Shown: positions 17,018 to 26,345 of the stretch, one piece after another
How the letters are laid out: each line of letters begins with the position of its first letter
How positions within the stretch are numbered: the first letter of the stretch is position 1
Source: a virus
Virus record (IMG/VR): IMGVR_UViG_3300028030_000008
Coordinates: 1-64,000 of that record
DNA: 64,000 nucleotides
Direction: 5' to 3' (one strand)
Notes under the pieces: generated by a model
Database searches by the model: none
The model's input: the letters and a program-made list of their open reading frames with translations, nothing else
What the model was told of the DNA's origin: nothing
Translations under genes and position numbers: made by a program

Positions 17018-19691
17018 CTATGCTCCTATATAAATTTGTAATTCCATAATCCTTGTTTAGCCAATCCCTTGTGGTTTCGTAGTCGGGAAATGTCCAGCTA
17101 CCATCGTCTTGCTTGCCGTAATCGTTCATCCTGTCACCAAACAAGTCTCTCATTGTTTTTTCTGCGTGCGTACTACTCATTCCGTTATCATGCTCTTTGT
17201 ACAGAAAATCAACAGCAGCTTCTCCGGTCTTTTGTTCATGCGCCTGTGCGATTCCGGCCCACATACCAGTATAAGTATCATAGGCGTTAATGTCCCACTT
17301 ATTTTCTCCGTATCCCATCATTGCGTGGGCCGCTGCGCCGTACTGTTTTGACGGGTCTGTTATTGGGGTATCGTAATACTTACTCATCAAGATGCGAGCC
17401 ATCAATTCGTTTTGGCCTTCGTTGTAATGAGAAAATTGCTTTGTATATTCGTCCATATCCCTTGCTTCTGTTTCTACAGGGGACTCTCCGTTTCCCTCTT
17501 GTCTGCTGTGGGCAAACTCGTGAAGCGCCAAATCAACCGCGACAGGATTGCCTTGCAAGAACGCAGCCTTTAGCTTTTCATTTACCGTAATGGTATCTGT
17601 ATCCGGGTCGTAGTGTCCAGACGATACCATATCTGATGATAATTTTCCAGTTGTATCTTGAAAGCCAGTCATTCCGAGTTCCGCAACAAAGGCTTCAATA
17701 TCAGAAACCATCGCGTCAACAGATTCGTAACCCTTTGCATCAGCAATAACTTTCAAATTAAAAGCAAGCTCGTCTTTATTCAAGCCCATGCCCTCAAGCA
17801 AGCCTTGCGGTGTATCTTGTTCTGGGATATTCTTGCTAGGATTTGGTTCTTTTTTACCCTCCTTCTTAGCAAACCTACCACTTGCGTCCCTGACAACCTT
17901 TTCCTCCTCCCAATCATCGCCGACGAGTCTAATTGGGCTGCTTGTACGCAGTTTGTTAATGTCGCTTTCGCTAAGAATGAGCGGCAACGCTCCTCTGTCT
18001 AGTAGGTGCTTGGCAAGTTTTTCGTAGTCAAATTCTGCTTTCTTAGCATCGTCAACTTTGCCCTTTTCGATTTGAGACGTGCTAGATTTTGCCCCTTGAT
18101 TTGGAGACTCATCTTTCGCGAATTTCTTGTTGAGCTTCATCTGAGCTTCTTGTTTTGCCAACGACTCTTCTTCGAGTTTCTTTTTCTTGCGATCAAACTG
18201 CCCTTCATCCAGAAATGCGATGCCAGCATCAATTGCCATGCGTTCATAATCCACTCTACCGAGTGCATCCTGTGCCAACGGAGAGTTTCCGGCAACGCCG
18301 AACAACTTGGTTATCATATCAATATCTTGAACATCTTGTCCTTGCGTCATAAATCTAAGCGGGGGCGGACTTGCGCCTCTTTTCCATTTCGCTATCCATG
18401 GGAAGAAGTAATCGTTCAGGCTACCAACAATTCCCGCAACTGTCATTTGGTTTTGAATGGAGTTGGCGCGAGCGTGGACTTCCGCCATCCCGTAAGAACC
18501 TGTCGTGCCGCTATCCTTCGACACTGCGCGGTCTGCAATAATCATAGACCTGAGTATCATTTGCGTAAGCTGCTCAAGTACATCAATGAATGGCTGACTG
18601 CGCTCTTGGGCAGTCAGATACTTTATGTCCCACAATGGCTTGCCGCTGTGAGGGTCAATATCTGATGGAAGCGCAAGGGCCGACGAAACACCGGCGTTTC
18701 CGGCAACGGCCAAACCCCACACCATAGCGTCAACCAGGTCTGTTGTTCCGGGTTTACGAACCATCTTTTTCGATGGGGCAGTTACAACCGTGACCGGCGT
18801 CCCCATCCTCTCCATGTATCTTACCATTGAGCGAATGACAACCTCGTACCAGAACCATAAAGGATAAACAGCCTCATAGGATGATGTCCCCCAAATACTT
18901 CTGAACTTTTCTTCATTGACAAGTACAAGTGAATTTTGTACTGGTACTTGTATTTCGTTGTGAAATCCCGCGCTATTTGGTTTTTGCACAAAGCCGTTAA
19001 ACTTCATCTTAGCTGTACGCCGAATATGGCTAACTGTGGCAGGATGAACCTGTTTTGGGAGTTTCGGCATTGTCCATATTTCACGCGCCGAACGAGACTT
19101 TGACAACCCAAGCTCGTAAGATGTCATATTGGCAAACACAGTTTCTTGAATTGAGTTACCATAAATAAACATCGAGTCAATAGCATTGGACATCATTCTG
19201 AAAATAATTCTGTCCATCGCGGCGGTTGTTGCGCGTTGCAGGGGGTCATCTGTAGACCAAATACGCCACGTTCTCTGACTTCTAAACGGGGCCAATGCGC
19301 CAGCTTTTTTGACATAAGTGGCAAACTTCACTACACCATTTTCGGCCATTTTGTCAATAGTCTCGTAAGCCAAAGCGTCATCCGGTCTGTATTCCTTTTT
19401 GCCATCCCAAGATAGCACCCATTCGCCAACAGTGCGAACTGTGCTAAGGCTTGGAACTTTTACCACATCGCCCTTCTGTTCTGCGGCGACAAGCTCCATC
19501 ATTCTCAGCATTTCAGGGGACTTACCCGTGACGCTTTCAACCATACTAACAACATCATCTGGAATACTACCCTGTGAAACAACCTCTATTTTCGGTTTTG
19601 GCTTGTTGCGATTTGCCGAGCATTTTGCTGAACAAAACTTTCTACCCGTCTTAAGCGGGTTGTCGCAACCTTCTCTTTGGCATACTGTCAT
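16977..19691 (-). CDS. Portal protein (Mu gp29-like) fused to HExxH metalloprotease-like domain
   Basis: 904 residues from ATG 19691 (AGGTG seven bases ahead; a GTG at 19700 is also possible). Residues 1-25 carry a four-Cys knuckle (CQREGCDN, KFCSAKC). About 60-520 is a DUF935-type portal: 'ATTAAMDRIIFRMMSNAIDS', 'GTPVTVV', 'MILRSMIIADRAVSKDSGTT'. A charged linker (about 520-640) follows. The C-terminal 270 residues hold HEFAH (near 724-728), a zinc-metallopeptidase core. Family portals are about 500 residues, so the fusion is unusual. The extra domain could mature head proteins or act at infection. Confidence 0.85.
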   Translation of the reverse strand: MTVCQREGCDNPLKTGRKFCSAKCSANRNKPKPKIEVVSQGSIPDDVVSMVESVTGKSPEMLRMMELVAAEQKGDVVKVPSLSTVRTVGEWVLSWDGKKEYRPDDALAYETIDKMAENGVVKFATYVKKAGALAPFRSQRTWRIWSTDDPLQRATTAAMDRIIFRMMSNAIDSMFIYGNSIQETVFANMTSYELGLSKSRSAREIWTMPKLPKQVHPATVSHIRRTAKMKFNGFVQKPNSAGFHNEIQVPVQNSLVLVNEEKFRSIWGTSSYEAVYPLWFWYEVVIRSMVRYMERMGTPVTVVTAPSKKMVRKPGTTDLVDAMVWGLAVAGNAGVSSALALPSDIDPHSGKPLWDIKYLTAQERSQPFIDVLEQLTQMILRSMIIADRAVSKDSGTTGSYGMAEVHARANSIQNQMTVAGIVGSLNDYFFPWIAKWKRGASPPPLRFMTQGQDVQDIDMITKLFGVAGNSPLAQDALGRVDYERMAIDAGIAFLDEGQFDRKKKKLEEESLAKQEAQMKLNKKFAKDESPNQGAKSSTSQIEKGKVDDAKKAEFDYEKLAKHLLDRGALPLILSESDINKLRTSSPIRLVGDDWEEEKVVRDASGRFAKKEGKKEPNPSKNIPEQDTPQGLLEGMGLNKDELAFNLKVIADAKGYESVDAMVSDIEAFVAELGMTGFQDTTGKLSSDMVSSGHYDPDTDTITVNEKLKAAFLQGNPVAVDLALHEFAHSRQEGNGESPVETEARDMDEYTKQFSHYNEGQNELMARILMSKYYDTPITDPSKQYGAAAHAMMGYGENKWDINAYDTYTGMWAGIAQAHEQKTGEAAVDFLYKEHDNGMSSTHAEKTMRDLFGDRMNDYGKQDDGSWTFPDYETTRDWLNKDYGITNLYRSIDDVVKQGYEKTDW

Positions 19692-21432
19692 AAGGTTCAC
19701 CTGAACTTACGCCCATTTCCCTCATTAAATCAAAATCTGGGACTGGCATAGCTATTTTTGGTACGCTTAATCTTCCCGGCCCGTTTATTTCATCTGCCAT
19801 ACGCTTGCTAAAGTCCAACTCGGGAACTTGCGCCATCGGGCCGTACATTTGAGTTACGTCTATTCTCGTAGTGGTAACTTTACCTGTTTCCGAGCCGCGC
19901 TTTAGCTTGGTAGCATCTGCGCCCCAAGAAAACTCCTTACCACCGTTTTCGAGCATGTTTTCGTGAGCAATTATCAGACTTAGAACATCGTCATCGTTGT
20001 ATCCGGCAGGTGCGGTATAGCGATTTGCGCCCGGCCCGTTATCTTGGAAAACTTGCAATTGTTGGTACGTTCTCAAACTTGTAATGACAATCTGGTGCGT
20101 TTCAATGGCAATCTTTAGCCGCTGAACACCGCCCCACTTTGTTTTTTGGGTTTGTTGGAATATTTCTACTTCACTGTAGAAGTCATCTGGAAGCACATGA
20201 TTGTCATACGCTACAGAGCCACCACCTTGCTCCTCTATTTTGAGTATACCGGGGAACTCTTTATGCAAAGCTGATAGCTTGCCGGAAATCTTTACCAAAT
20301 CGCCCGTTGACGGATCGTCAATTTCGTATCCAGCCCATTCGTTTAGCGACTCTTGCGAATAGTAGTGCATAGCCTGAATACCGCTATCCGTTAAGGCTGT
20401 AAATGAGTGCCAATCTTTTTCAGAAGACTTCTTGTGTAGCTTTCCTTGCATTGTATCAGCGCCAGAGTAGTACATTGTAGTTCCGTTGCCGACTTGATTT
20501 CTATAGCTTTCAAGTTCATCTGCAAGTTCTGGATATTCCTCAATGGGTTTGTAGCAGTTAGCAAGATGGGTGGGGTCAAACACAACATTACCGGACGATA
20601 GGAATTGCAATTCCCACTCTTGGGCAGCATCATCGGTGTCGGACGATGCTTTGTCAGCCTCAACCATTTCCCTTGTGAGCCACGAGTCTGACCAGTGAAC
20701 TTCGAGGTACTCCCAAAGTTTATTCCCGTTATCGTCAATATTTTCGCCAAGTTGAGATTGAGAAACAAGCTGGTGAAACTTATTCCCTGTTCCGTTCGGC
20801 GAGCTTCCAACAGCCCAAGTGCCACCGCCGATAATTGTTTTTGAAATAGCTCGCCATGTAATCCAATCATGGTCATAGAACGCAAACTCGTCGAGAAAGA
20901 GATAAGCTGCACCCTTACCACGCCCTGACTGGTCTGTATTCGTCAGGCTAACTACAGTTGACGTGTTCGATAATCTACCGAACTTGTCATTGTACCCTCT
21001 TGTTAGCTGACTTTTATTGGAAACAATGATTGTACCTCGAAGCCAGGGGGCTGGTGTTGCTTCGTCGAAATTATCGCTGTCATGGTGGCGAAGATTGTTC
21101 AAAATAAACTTCACTTTATCCAAAACTGCAATGGCTTCATTTTCCGTTCTTGACAACAAAAGAACTTTTATCCCCTTCTGGAAGTTGATTAGCCACGCAG
21201 CAAAGGCTGCTAAAATCCAAGACCAGCCAACTCGCCGCGACTTGAGGACAACTATCTTTTCGCCTCTTTGCAAACTCTCTAAAATTTTAATTTGGAATGG
21301 AAATGGAATAAACGGAAGGACTTCTGCTGTGGCCTCTCTCTCTACCCAGCAGTAGTTTTCAATAAAGTATCTAGGGTCTTTTCTACACCAAGCAAGTTCT
21401 TCAACTTGCCAAGGTTGAAGCCTAACGCTCAT
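19651..21432 (-). CDS. terL: Terminase large subunit
   Basis: 593 residues. The ATPase half has 'KIVVLKSRRVGWSWILAAFA' in the Walker A position (an atypical form in which the usual GK[S/T] reads GWS, with Lys/Arg earlier) and 'AAYLFLDEFAFYDHDW' as Walker B with its Glu. The nuclease half begins near residue 320 ('YYSGADTMQGK'). It drives DNA into the prohead through the portal, and its gene overlaps the portal start by about 40 bases. Confidence 0.9.
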   Translation of the reverse strand: MSVRLQPWQVEELAWCRKDPRYFIENYCWVEREATAEVLPFIPFPFQIKILESLQRGEKIVVLKSRRVGWSWILAAFAAWLINFQKGIKVLLLSRTENEAIAVLDKVKFILNNLRHHDSDNFDEATPAPWLRGTIIVSNKSQLTRGYNDKFGRLSNTSTVVSLTNTDQSGRGKGAAYLFLDEFAFYDHDWITWRAISKTIIGGGTWAVGSSPNGTGNKFHQLVSQSQLGENIDDNGNKLWEYLEVHWSDSWLTREMVEADKASSDTDDAAQEWELQFLSSGNVVFDPTHLANCYKPIEEYPELADELESYRNQVGNGTTMYYSGADTMQGKLHKKSSEKDWHSFTALTDSGIQAMHYYSQESLNEWAGYEIDDPSTGDLVKISGKLSALHKEFPGILKIEEQGGGSVAYDNHVLPDDFYSEVEIFQQTQKTKWGGVQRLKIAIETHQIVITSLRTYQQLQVFQDNGPGANRYTAPAGYNDDDVLSLIIAHENMLENGGKEFSWGADATKLKRGSETGKVTTTRIDVTQMYGPMAQVPELDFSKRMADEINGPGRLSVPKIAMPVPDFDLMREMGVSSGEPYDSMPKRRLRQPA

Positions 21433-21925
21433 TGTTCCTCATTGCGCTGTCAACTATATCGAGAACCTCATCCATTGATGTTTTAGCGGAGCCAGGTTGG
21501 AAATTTACCCCGCTTCTGTCAAGTAATTCGAGCCACATTTTAATTTGTTGTGCATCAACTTTACGCTGTTCCTCTCTTGCTCTTTCTATGTCTTCGTAGA
21601 GATAGCGTGTAACTTGACGAATTTGGTGCATCGCGTCGTCTGCGCTAAGACGAAATAAATGTGTTATATCTTCGCCGCAGTGAGGACACAAGACTTCTTC
21701 AACTCTCTCACGAAGCTCGTTCCAACGACCGTCAGGGTCTTCCCATGACAGTTTTTTGATAACATCGGTATCAACACGAGTACCAATTAACTCTTCGGAC
21801 TTTCGAGAGAGTTTATCAAATGTTAATCCGGGGTGAGCTAAGTAGTATTCCTTTAGAATGTCAACATGCTCGTCTTGTACGGCTGTTTTCGCCGCTCTGC
21901 GATGCACAACTCTCTGTTTCGTCAT
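21422..21925 (-). CDS. terS: Terminase small subunit-like protein, leaderless
   Basis: 167 residues directly before terL and overlapping it by 11 bases. The N-terminus ('DILKEYYLAHPGLTFDKLSR') is a plausible helix-turn-helix for recognising the packaging site; 'EVLCPHCGED' adds a CxxC. The ATG lies 7 bases after a -10 box, so the late mRNA is predicted leaderless. The role rests mainly on position. Confidence 0.75.
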   Translation of the reverse strand: MTKQRVVHRRAAKTAVQDEHVDILKEYYLAHPGLTFDKLSRKSEELIGTRVDTDVIKKLSWEDPDGRWNELRERVEEVLCPHCGEDITHLFRLSADDAMHQIRQVTRYLYEDIERAREEQRKVDAQQIKMWLELLDRSGVNFQPGSAKTSMDEVLDIVDSAMRNNER

Positions 21926-21932
21926 GGTATAG

Positions 21933-21961
21933 AGTTTACACTAATTTTACCGAAAGTTCAA
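21933..21961 (-). promoter_or_regulatory. Late-operon promoter, leaderless start
   Basis: Minus strand: TTGAAC (21961-21956), 17-base spacer, TAAACT (21938-21933), then 7 bases to the terS ATG at 21925. It is the only good promoter seen upstream of the 10617-21925 gene run. Confidence 0.7.
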
Positions 21962-21996
21962 ATCAAGGTTGCTAAAATGTTAATCAACCTTTGAAT

Positions 21997-22025
21997 TTGA
22001 CAAAACAGAAAGGGTGTGCTACAAT
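21997..22025 (+). promoter_or_regulatory. Promoter for leaderless gene at 22032
   Basis: TTGACA (21997-22002), 17-base spacer, TACAAT (22020-22025) with TGTGC before the -10. The ATG at 22032 follows after six bases. It diverges from the terS promoter 36 bases away. Confidence 0.8.
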
Positions 22026-22031
22026 CACTTT

Positions 22032-22442
22032 ATGGATGGATGGAACGTAAGCGACGACGTAAGAAGGCTAAACCCTGACATTTTTGGTGGCAAGCCGGTG
22101 AAGCGAAATAGGAATAAGTTTGGCGCAACCAAGACAGTGGTTGACGGTATCAAGTTTGATAGCAAGGGCGAAGCAAATAGGTACTTGGAGCTCAAAGAAC
22201 TTCAAGAGCTTGGCGCAATTTCAAATCTCGAACTGCAACCAAAGTTTACGCTCATTCCGGCTTTCGAGCATGGAGGGAAGAAGTACAGGGCGATGACGTA
22301 CTCTGCTGATTTTCGATACACCTCTGGTACACTCACATTTGTTGAGGATTTTAAGGGTTTTGAAACAGAGGTATTTAAGATTAAGCGCAAACTTCTTTTG
22401 TATCAAAATCCAAACATCAATTTCATTACCACCCGAAAATGA
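22032..22442 (+). CDS. DUF1064 PD-(D/E)XK nuclease-like protein
   Basis: 136 residues from ATG 22032, chosen because the promoter leaves no room for an earlier start. 'KFGATKTVVDGIKFDSKGEA' is followed by 'YSADFRYTSGTLTFVEDFKG' and 'FKIKRKLL', the DUF1064 pattern whose Asp and Glu-x-Lys-like residues form a PD-(D/E)XK centre. This family is often proposed to resolve branched DNA in phages. It overlaps the next gene by 4 bases. Confidence 0.88.
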   Translation: MDGWNVSDDVRRLNPDIFGGKPVKRNRNKFGATKTVVDGIKFDSKGEANRYLELKELQELGAISNLELQPKFTLIPAFEHGGKKYRAMTYSADFRYTSGTLTFVEDFKGFETEVFKIKRKLLLYQNPNINFITTRK

Positions 22443-22972
22443 AAGACATTAACCTAGATTTTGACGATAGTATTCAGGCGCGCGACGACAACATTTGGAT
22501 ACCAACCAAAAAGTTTAGGAAGCAGTACATTCGTGTAAAACCGAGATACCGAAACAAGATCGAGGTTGTTGAGGATTACGAGGGTAATCTCGTTGAGGAA
22601 ATTCCAGATGAAGAATACCGCTTGAGAATAGAGCGCCCACGAAGAACGCATTTCAAAGGGAGGGAAAGCGCGGGGACTAGAGGAGAGTGGGATTGGTTGA
22701 TAAAAATAGCGCAAGAGGTTATCAACGAATACGGAGATAAACCTGTAGAGTCAAAGAAAATAGTGGCTCTAATTTGCCCAAAGTACAACATGGCGCAGCA
22801 AACTCTTTCTCAGAGGCTAAGAAGATGTTGGCGCAGGGGGTGGATAAGGCGTTGGCAAATGCACAATAATCGAGGAGAGGCAATAGGGAGACACGGTAAA
22901 AAATTGCCCCACTTCTGGAAATTTGAAAGGATAGATGATGACAAATTTGGACACCCAAGAATTGACTATTAA
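22439..22972 (+). CDS. Unknown basic protein, possible winged helix
   Basis: 177 residues. The second half ('VALICPKYNMAQQTLSQRLR') followed by an Arg/Trp-rich stretch (RRCWRRGWIRRW) resembles a winged helix that could bind DNA. It sits between two small DNA-associated genes. Not recognised further. Confidence 0.68.
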   Translation: MKDINLDFDDSIQARDDNIWIPTKKFRKQYIRVKPRYRNKIEVVEDYEGNLVEEIPDEEYRLRIERPRRTHFKGRESAGTRGEWDWLIKIAQEVINEYGDKPVESKKIVALICPKYNMAQQTLSQRLRRCWRRGWIRRWQMHNNRGEAIGRHGKKLPHFWKFERIDDDKFGHPRIDY

Positions 22973-23231
22973 CGAGAATGACAAACGGTGGGAGATTTTG
23001 TATAAAATCCTACTCGCCGAGTACAAAACACAAGAGCCGCAAGTTTCTCTGACAATTAGAGAAATGGGACATCGTATGGCGATGGTGCTTGGACAAGATG
23101 CGTCAATTTCGAGTAGCGTGATTGCCCACTATCTCAAAAAGTTAAAGGATAATGGGTATATTGATTTTCCAAAAATGCGCCCCGGTGTGAAGTCGCGGGA
23201 CGCAAGTAAAATTATTTTGAAACAGGTCTAG
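22935..23231 (+). CDS. Winged-helix-like DNA-binding protein
   Basis: 98 residues beginning MMTNLDTQELTINENDKRWE. 'SLTIREMGHRMAMVLGQDAS' and 'VIAHYLKKLKDNGYIDFPKM' are the recognition-helix and wing pattern of small phage regulators. It overlaps the upstream gene by 38 bases. Likely a transcription factor for the lysis/dut genes that follow; partner unknown. Confidence 0.68.
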   Translation: MMTNLDTQELTINENDKRWEILYKILLAEYKTQEPQVSLTIREMGHRMAMVLGQDASISSSVIAHYLKKLKDNGYIDFPKMRPGVKSRDASKIILKQV

Positions 23232-23240
23232 GAGGGCCAA

Positions 23241-23504
23241 ATGAAACCGTTTTACAAAAGCAAGACCATGATATTCAATGCGGCGCTCGCAGCTTCGCCG
23301 TTCATCGTTGCAGCTTTAGTGTGGCTGCAATCTGTTTTCACCAATGAGGAATTTCTACCTGCGCTTGCATCTTTGTTGGCCGTACTTGGTGTAAATCTTG
23401 ATATGGCGCTATCTGCGTCTGTTGTTACAGTTCTTGTTGCGGTGATTGGTATGATTTTGCGCTCAGTCACCGATACCGGCATTACCTTCAAGAAACTATG
23501 GTAA
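23241..23504 (+). CDS. Holin-like membrane protein
   Basis: 87 residues with two hydrophobic segments (about 10-30 and 37-68) and a short charged tail, the size and topology of phage holins that open the inner membrane at lysis. AGGAGGGCC lies before the ATG. Next to a cell-wall-hydrolase-like gene. Confidence 0.7.
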   Translation: MKPFYKSKTMIFNAALAASPFIVAALVWLQSVFTNEEFLPALASLLAVLGVNLDMALSASVVTVLVAVIGMILRSVTDTGITFKKLW

Positions 23505-23779
23505 ACTACTGGCTAGAAGCAGTGACTATAGCGGTTCACTTGCTGGTACAAGTGTTCGTTGTAGTCGCTGCTTCACCTGCTTCGGTGCACGGGAGTCTCG
23601 TTGAAAAATGGGAAGCAGCTTTTATCTTACTCGTTATCTCTTTATTAAATTTCGCGTTGTACTCATCATTGCGGTCTTATTTTTCGGAATTATATATCCC
23701 GCAAGCGCGGGTTCACCGGATATTGAGCTTGCAAGAATCCTCGAAGGAGAAGCATCATTCGAGGACTGTGGATTCTTAG
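23498..23779 (+). CDS. Second small membrane protein of lysis cassette
   Basis: 93 residues, two membrane segments (about 5-27 and 37-60). It starts inside the stop region of the holin-like gene and its 3' 170 bases overlap the hydrolase gene in another frame, a layout seen with antiholins and spanin pairs. Role inferred from position. Confidence 0.6.
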   Translation: MVNYWLEAVTIAVHLLVQVFVVVAASPASVHGSLVEKWEAAFILLVISLLNFALYSSLRSYFSELYIPQARVHRILSLQESSKEKHHSRTVDS

Positions 23780-24030
23780 GACTTATTGCTGTAGCGCATG
23801 TTTATAGCCGTAATAGTATAATGTACGGTTACGCAAAATCATCTCCGCAATCAAGGTTGGTGGCAGAAGTGTGGGAAAGTATACCCGACCCAACACACAA
23901 CTCAACATATATTTTTGGTGAAGCAGATTTACAAAAAAGTAAAGTGCGCTTGCTAGTATCAAAGGAAAAGCTCAAGCTAAAGTTGAGGGTACGCTGTAAT
24001 AGCGGAGACTTATTCGCGTATGGAAAATGA
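23608..24030 (+). CDS. SleB-like cell-wall hydrolase with signal/anchor
   Basis: 140 residues. An N-terminal hydrophobic helix (about 14-35) ending near 'YPASAGS' could be a signal peptide or signal-arrest anchor. 'ELARILEGEASFEDCGFLGL' with 'IAVAHVYSRN' and 'DPTHNSTYIFGEADL' matches the hydrolase_2/SleB pattern, including the early catalytic Glu. It would cut peptidoglycan at lysis. The start is embedded in another gene and its ribosome site is weak. Confidence 0.65.
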   Translation: MGSSFYLTRYLFIKFRVVLIIAVLFFGIIYPASAGSPDIELARILEGEASFEDCGFLGLIAVAHVYSRNSIMYGYAKSSPQSRLVAEVWESIPDPTHNSTYIFGEADLQKSKVRLLVSKEKLKLKLRVRCNSGDLFAYGK

Positions 24031-24039
24031 GGTTTAGAA

Positions 24040-24597
24040 ATGACAAATGACTTACAATCCGCAGCTATACACATCTACGGTAGTGACGCTCTAGCTATAG
24101 GCAGGAATTTGATTTACCAAGATTCTGGGCTAGACACTTCAATTGATTTCGTGGACGGTATCTTGCCGCAAGTTAATGTGCTACTCTTGCACCCAGACGC
24201 AAAGATGCCAGCGCGTGGGAGAAAAGGCGACATTGGGTATGATGTAAGAGCTGTAGAAAAAACTGTAATTCCGTTTGGTGGATTTATGTGGGTTTCTACT
24301 GGAATTGCAATGTCGTTTCCAAAGTATTTGTGGTATGAAGTTAAGCCAAGGAGTGGATTTTCCTTAAACAGGGGAATTTTCGTTCATCCCGGGACAATCG
24401 AGCATACATACACCGGGGAACTCAAAATTGGTATTCTCAACCTTGGAGGTAATTTCGGCAATGAATTGGTCATCAACAAAAGCCAACGTATCGCTCAAAT
24501 CCTGTGGCATAAAAGGGTGGATGTAACGCACAATGAAGTTGACAAGCTCCAAGAAACAGAAAGAGGGGCGCAGGGGTTTGGGAGTAGCGGGCTGTGA
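24040..24597 (+). CDS. dut: dUTPase
   Basis: 185 residues with the five dUTPase motifs: GDIGYDVRA, VKPRSGFSL, GTIEHTYTGELKIGILNLG, SQRIAQILWH and RGAQGFGSSG. It splits dUTP to dUMP and pyrophosphate. The N-terminal 45 residues are extra compared with the usual 145-150. Motif 3 reads I-E-H-T-Y where the family has I-D-x-D-Y, so the catalytic Asp is replaced by Glu; activity may be altered. Works with dCTP deaminase at 8692. Confidence 0.9.
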   Translation: MTNDLQSAAIHIYGSDALAIGRNLIYQDSGLDTSIDFVDGILPQVNVLLLHPDAKMPARGRKGDIGYDVRAVEKTVIPFGGFMWVSTGIAMSFPKYLWYEVKPRSGFSLNRGIFVHPGTIEHTYTGELKIGILNLGGNFGNELVINKSQRIAQILWHKRVDVTHNEVDKLQETERGAQGFGSSGL

Positions 24598-24851
24598 CAA
24601 GGGAAACCGCAGAATACTATAGCGAACTTGCAGAGTTGGGTTGTATTATTTGTCAAATGCCCGCCGAGATACATCACTTGACCGGCGCTGGGATGGCGCT
24701 TAAAAGCGAAAACGCAATACCGCTCTGCCCTCGACATCACAGAACGGGCGGATATGGAGTAGCTATTCACGCCGGAGAAAAGAAGTGGGAAGAAAACTTT
24801 GGAACGCAAGAGGAACTACTTGAGAGAGTAAAGAAGTTAATCGGTGACTAA
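24594..24851 (+). CDS. Ref-like RecA-dependent nuclease (HNH type)
   Basis: 85 residues from GTG 24594, overlapping dut by 4 bases. 'GCIICQMPAEIHHLTGAGMA' and 'IPLCPRHHRTGGYGVAIHAG' with 'WEENFGTQEELL' match the C-terminal nuclease part of P1 Ref and related small phage proteins. Members cut single-stranded DNA in RecA filaments or help recombination. The N-terminal tail of P1 Ref is absent. Confidence 0.8.
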   Translation: MTRETAEYYSELAELGCIICQMPAEIHHLTGAGMALKSENAIPLCPRHHRTGGYGVAIHAGEKKWEENFGTQEELLERVKKLIGD

Positions 24852-25137
24852 TAAACAAACAGCAGCGTTATTGAAACTTCTGAGACTTAAACTGGAAGCC
24901 GAAATATACGAAGCAGACGCTACACTTGGGGATAATGTTGTTAGAGTGCAAAATGACAAGTACATCGGCAATAACAGATTCGGAGAATTTCTAAGTTCCC
25001 CAATAACGCACCCCAATAAATGGGAAAAAGAGGATGGATTGGCCGTTGCATTAACCGGATTACTAGCCTTTACCATTGAAATCGAGGAAATAGAAGAAAT
25101 GCTAACGAGTGGTACAGAAGATGAAGACTCCGCCTGA
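24844..25137 (+). CDS. Unknown acidic protein
   Basis: 97 residues from GTG 24844, overlapping its upstream neighbour by 8 bases. Helical, acidic C-terminus (TSGTEDEDSA). No domain recognised. Confidence 0.6.
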   Translation: MTNKQTAALLKLLRLKLEAEIYEADATLGDNVVRVQNDKYIGNNRFGEFLSSPITHPNKWEKEDGLAVALTGLLAFTIEIEEIEEMLTSGTEDEDSA

Positions 25138-25777
25138 AAAAGTTCTAAACGAAGTAAGCGAAAACGAGGAAATCACATACTGGACTCGTCGCTCTGAATA
25201 TGAGATGGTCGAGGAGTTCGCTGAGGGATTTCTGTACATTTGGGTTTGGTCATTAGCAATGTTGGATATTTCCAACGCACTCGACATGCCATCAATTTTG
25301 TATGGCCTTCTGTTTAATCTCTTGTTTATCTGGACAATGGTTCGTGAATTTATCGAGTGGAAAGCAGAAGTACATGTTGTTACAGAGTACATTAGTGACA
25401 AAGGTGGGTCTTACTACAAATTTTGGGGAGCTTTTAGGCAGAGAGACAAGGAAATCCCAATCTCAGGTTCATCGCCGGATATTTCGACAGATACGCTACT
25501 CAGTGCAAGAATTTGGAGATTTATAACAGGCGAACATCTAAAAAAAATCACTTTGTCGTCTCAAGGGCGCACGTATATCAATGGTAGTAAAATGTCGCCA
25601 CAACTAAAAGCTGCAATCAAATCCGCCAGAGGAAGCCCAGCGGAAAAGAATGAAGCCGATTCTGATACAGTGCAGATTGCAAGAGAAGTCAGGAGGATGA
25701 TGAAGGACGGCACGCTTAGTAAGCACGAGGCAAGGCACTACGCAAGAAACTTAATCGAGAGAGCGGTAAATGGATAA
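25121..25777 (+). CDS. Membrane protein with PH-like middle domain
   Basis: 218 residues. Two hydrophobic segments (about 45-65 and 70-90) are followed by a beta-rich region ('HVVTEYISDKGGSYYKFWGA') reminiscent of bacterial PH domains, then a charged, helical C-terminus. It would sit in the inner membrane facing the cytoplasm. Function unknown. Confidence 0.65.
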   Translation: MKTPPEKVLNEVSENEEITYWTRRSEYEMVEEFAEGFLYIWVWSLAMLDISNALDMPSILYGLLFNLLFIWTMVREFIEWKAEVHVVTEYISDKGGSYYKFWGAFRQRDKEIPISGSSPDISTDTLLSARIWRFITGEHLKKITLSSQGRTYINGSKMSPQLKAAIKSARGSPAEKNEADSDTVQIAREVRRMMKDGTLSKHEARHYARNLIERAVNG

Positions 25778-26326
<549 letters not shown>

Positions 26327-26345
26327 ATAGCGGGGCTAGGTAAGT

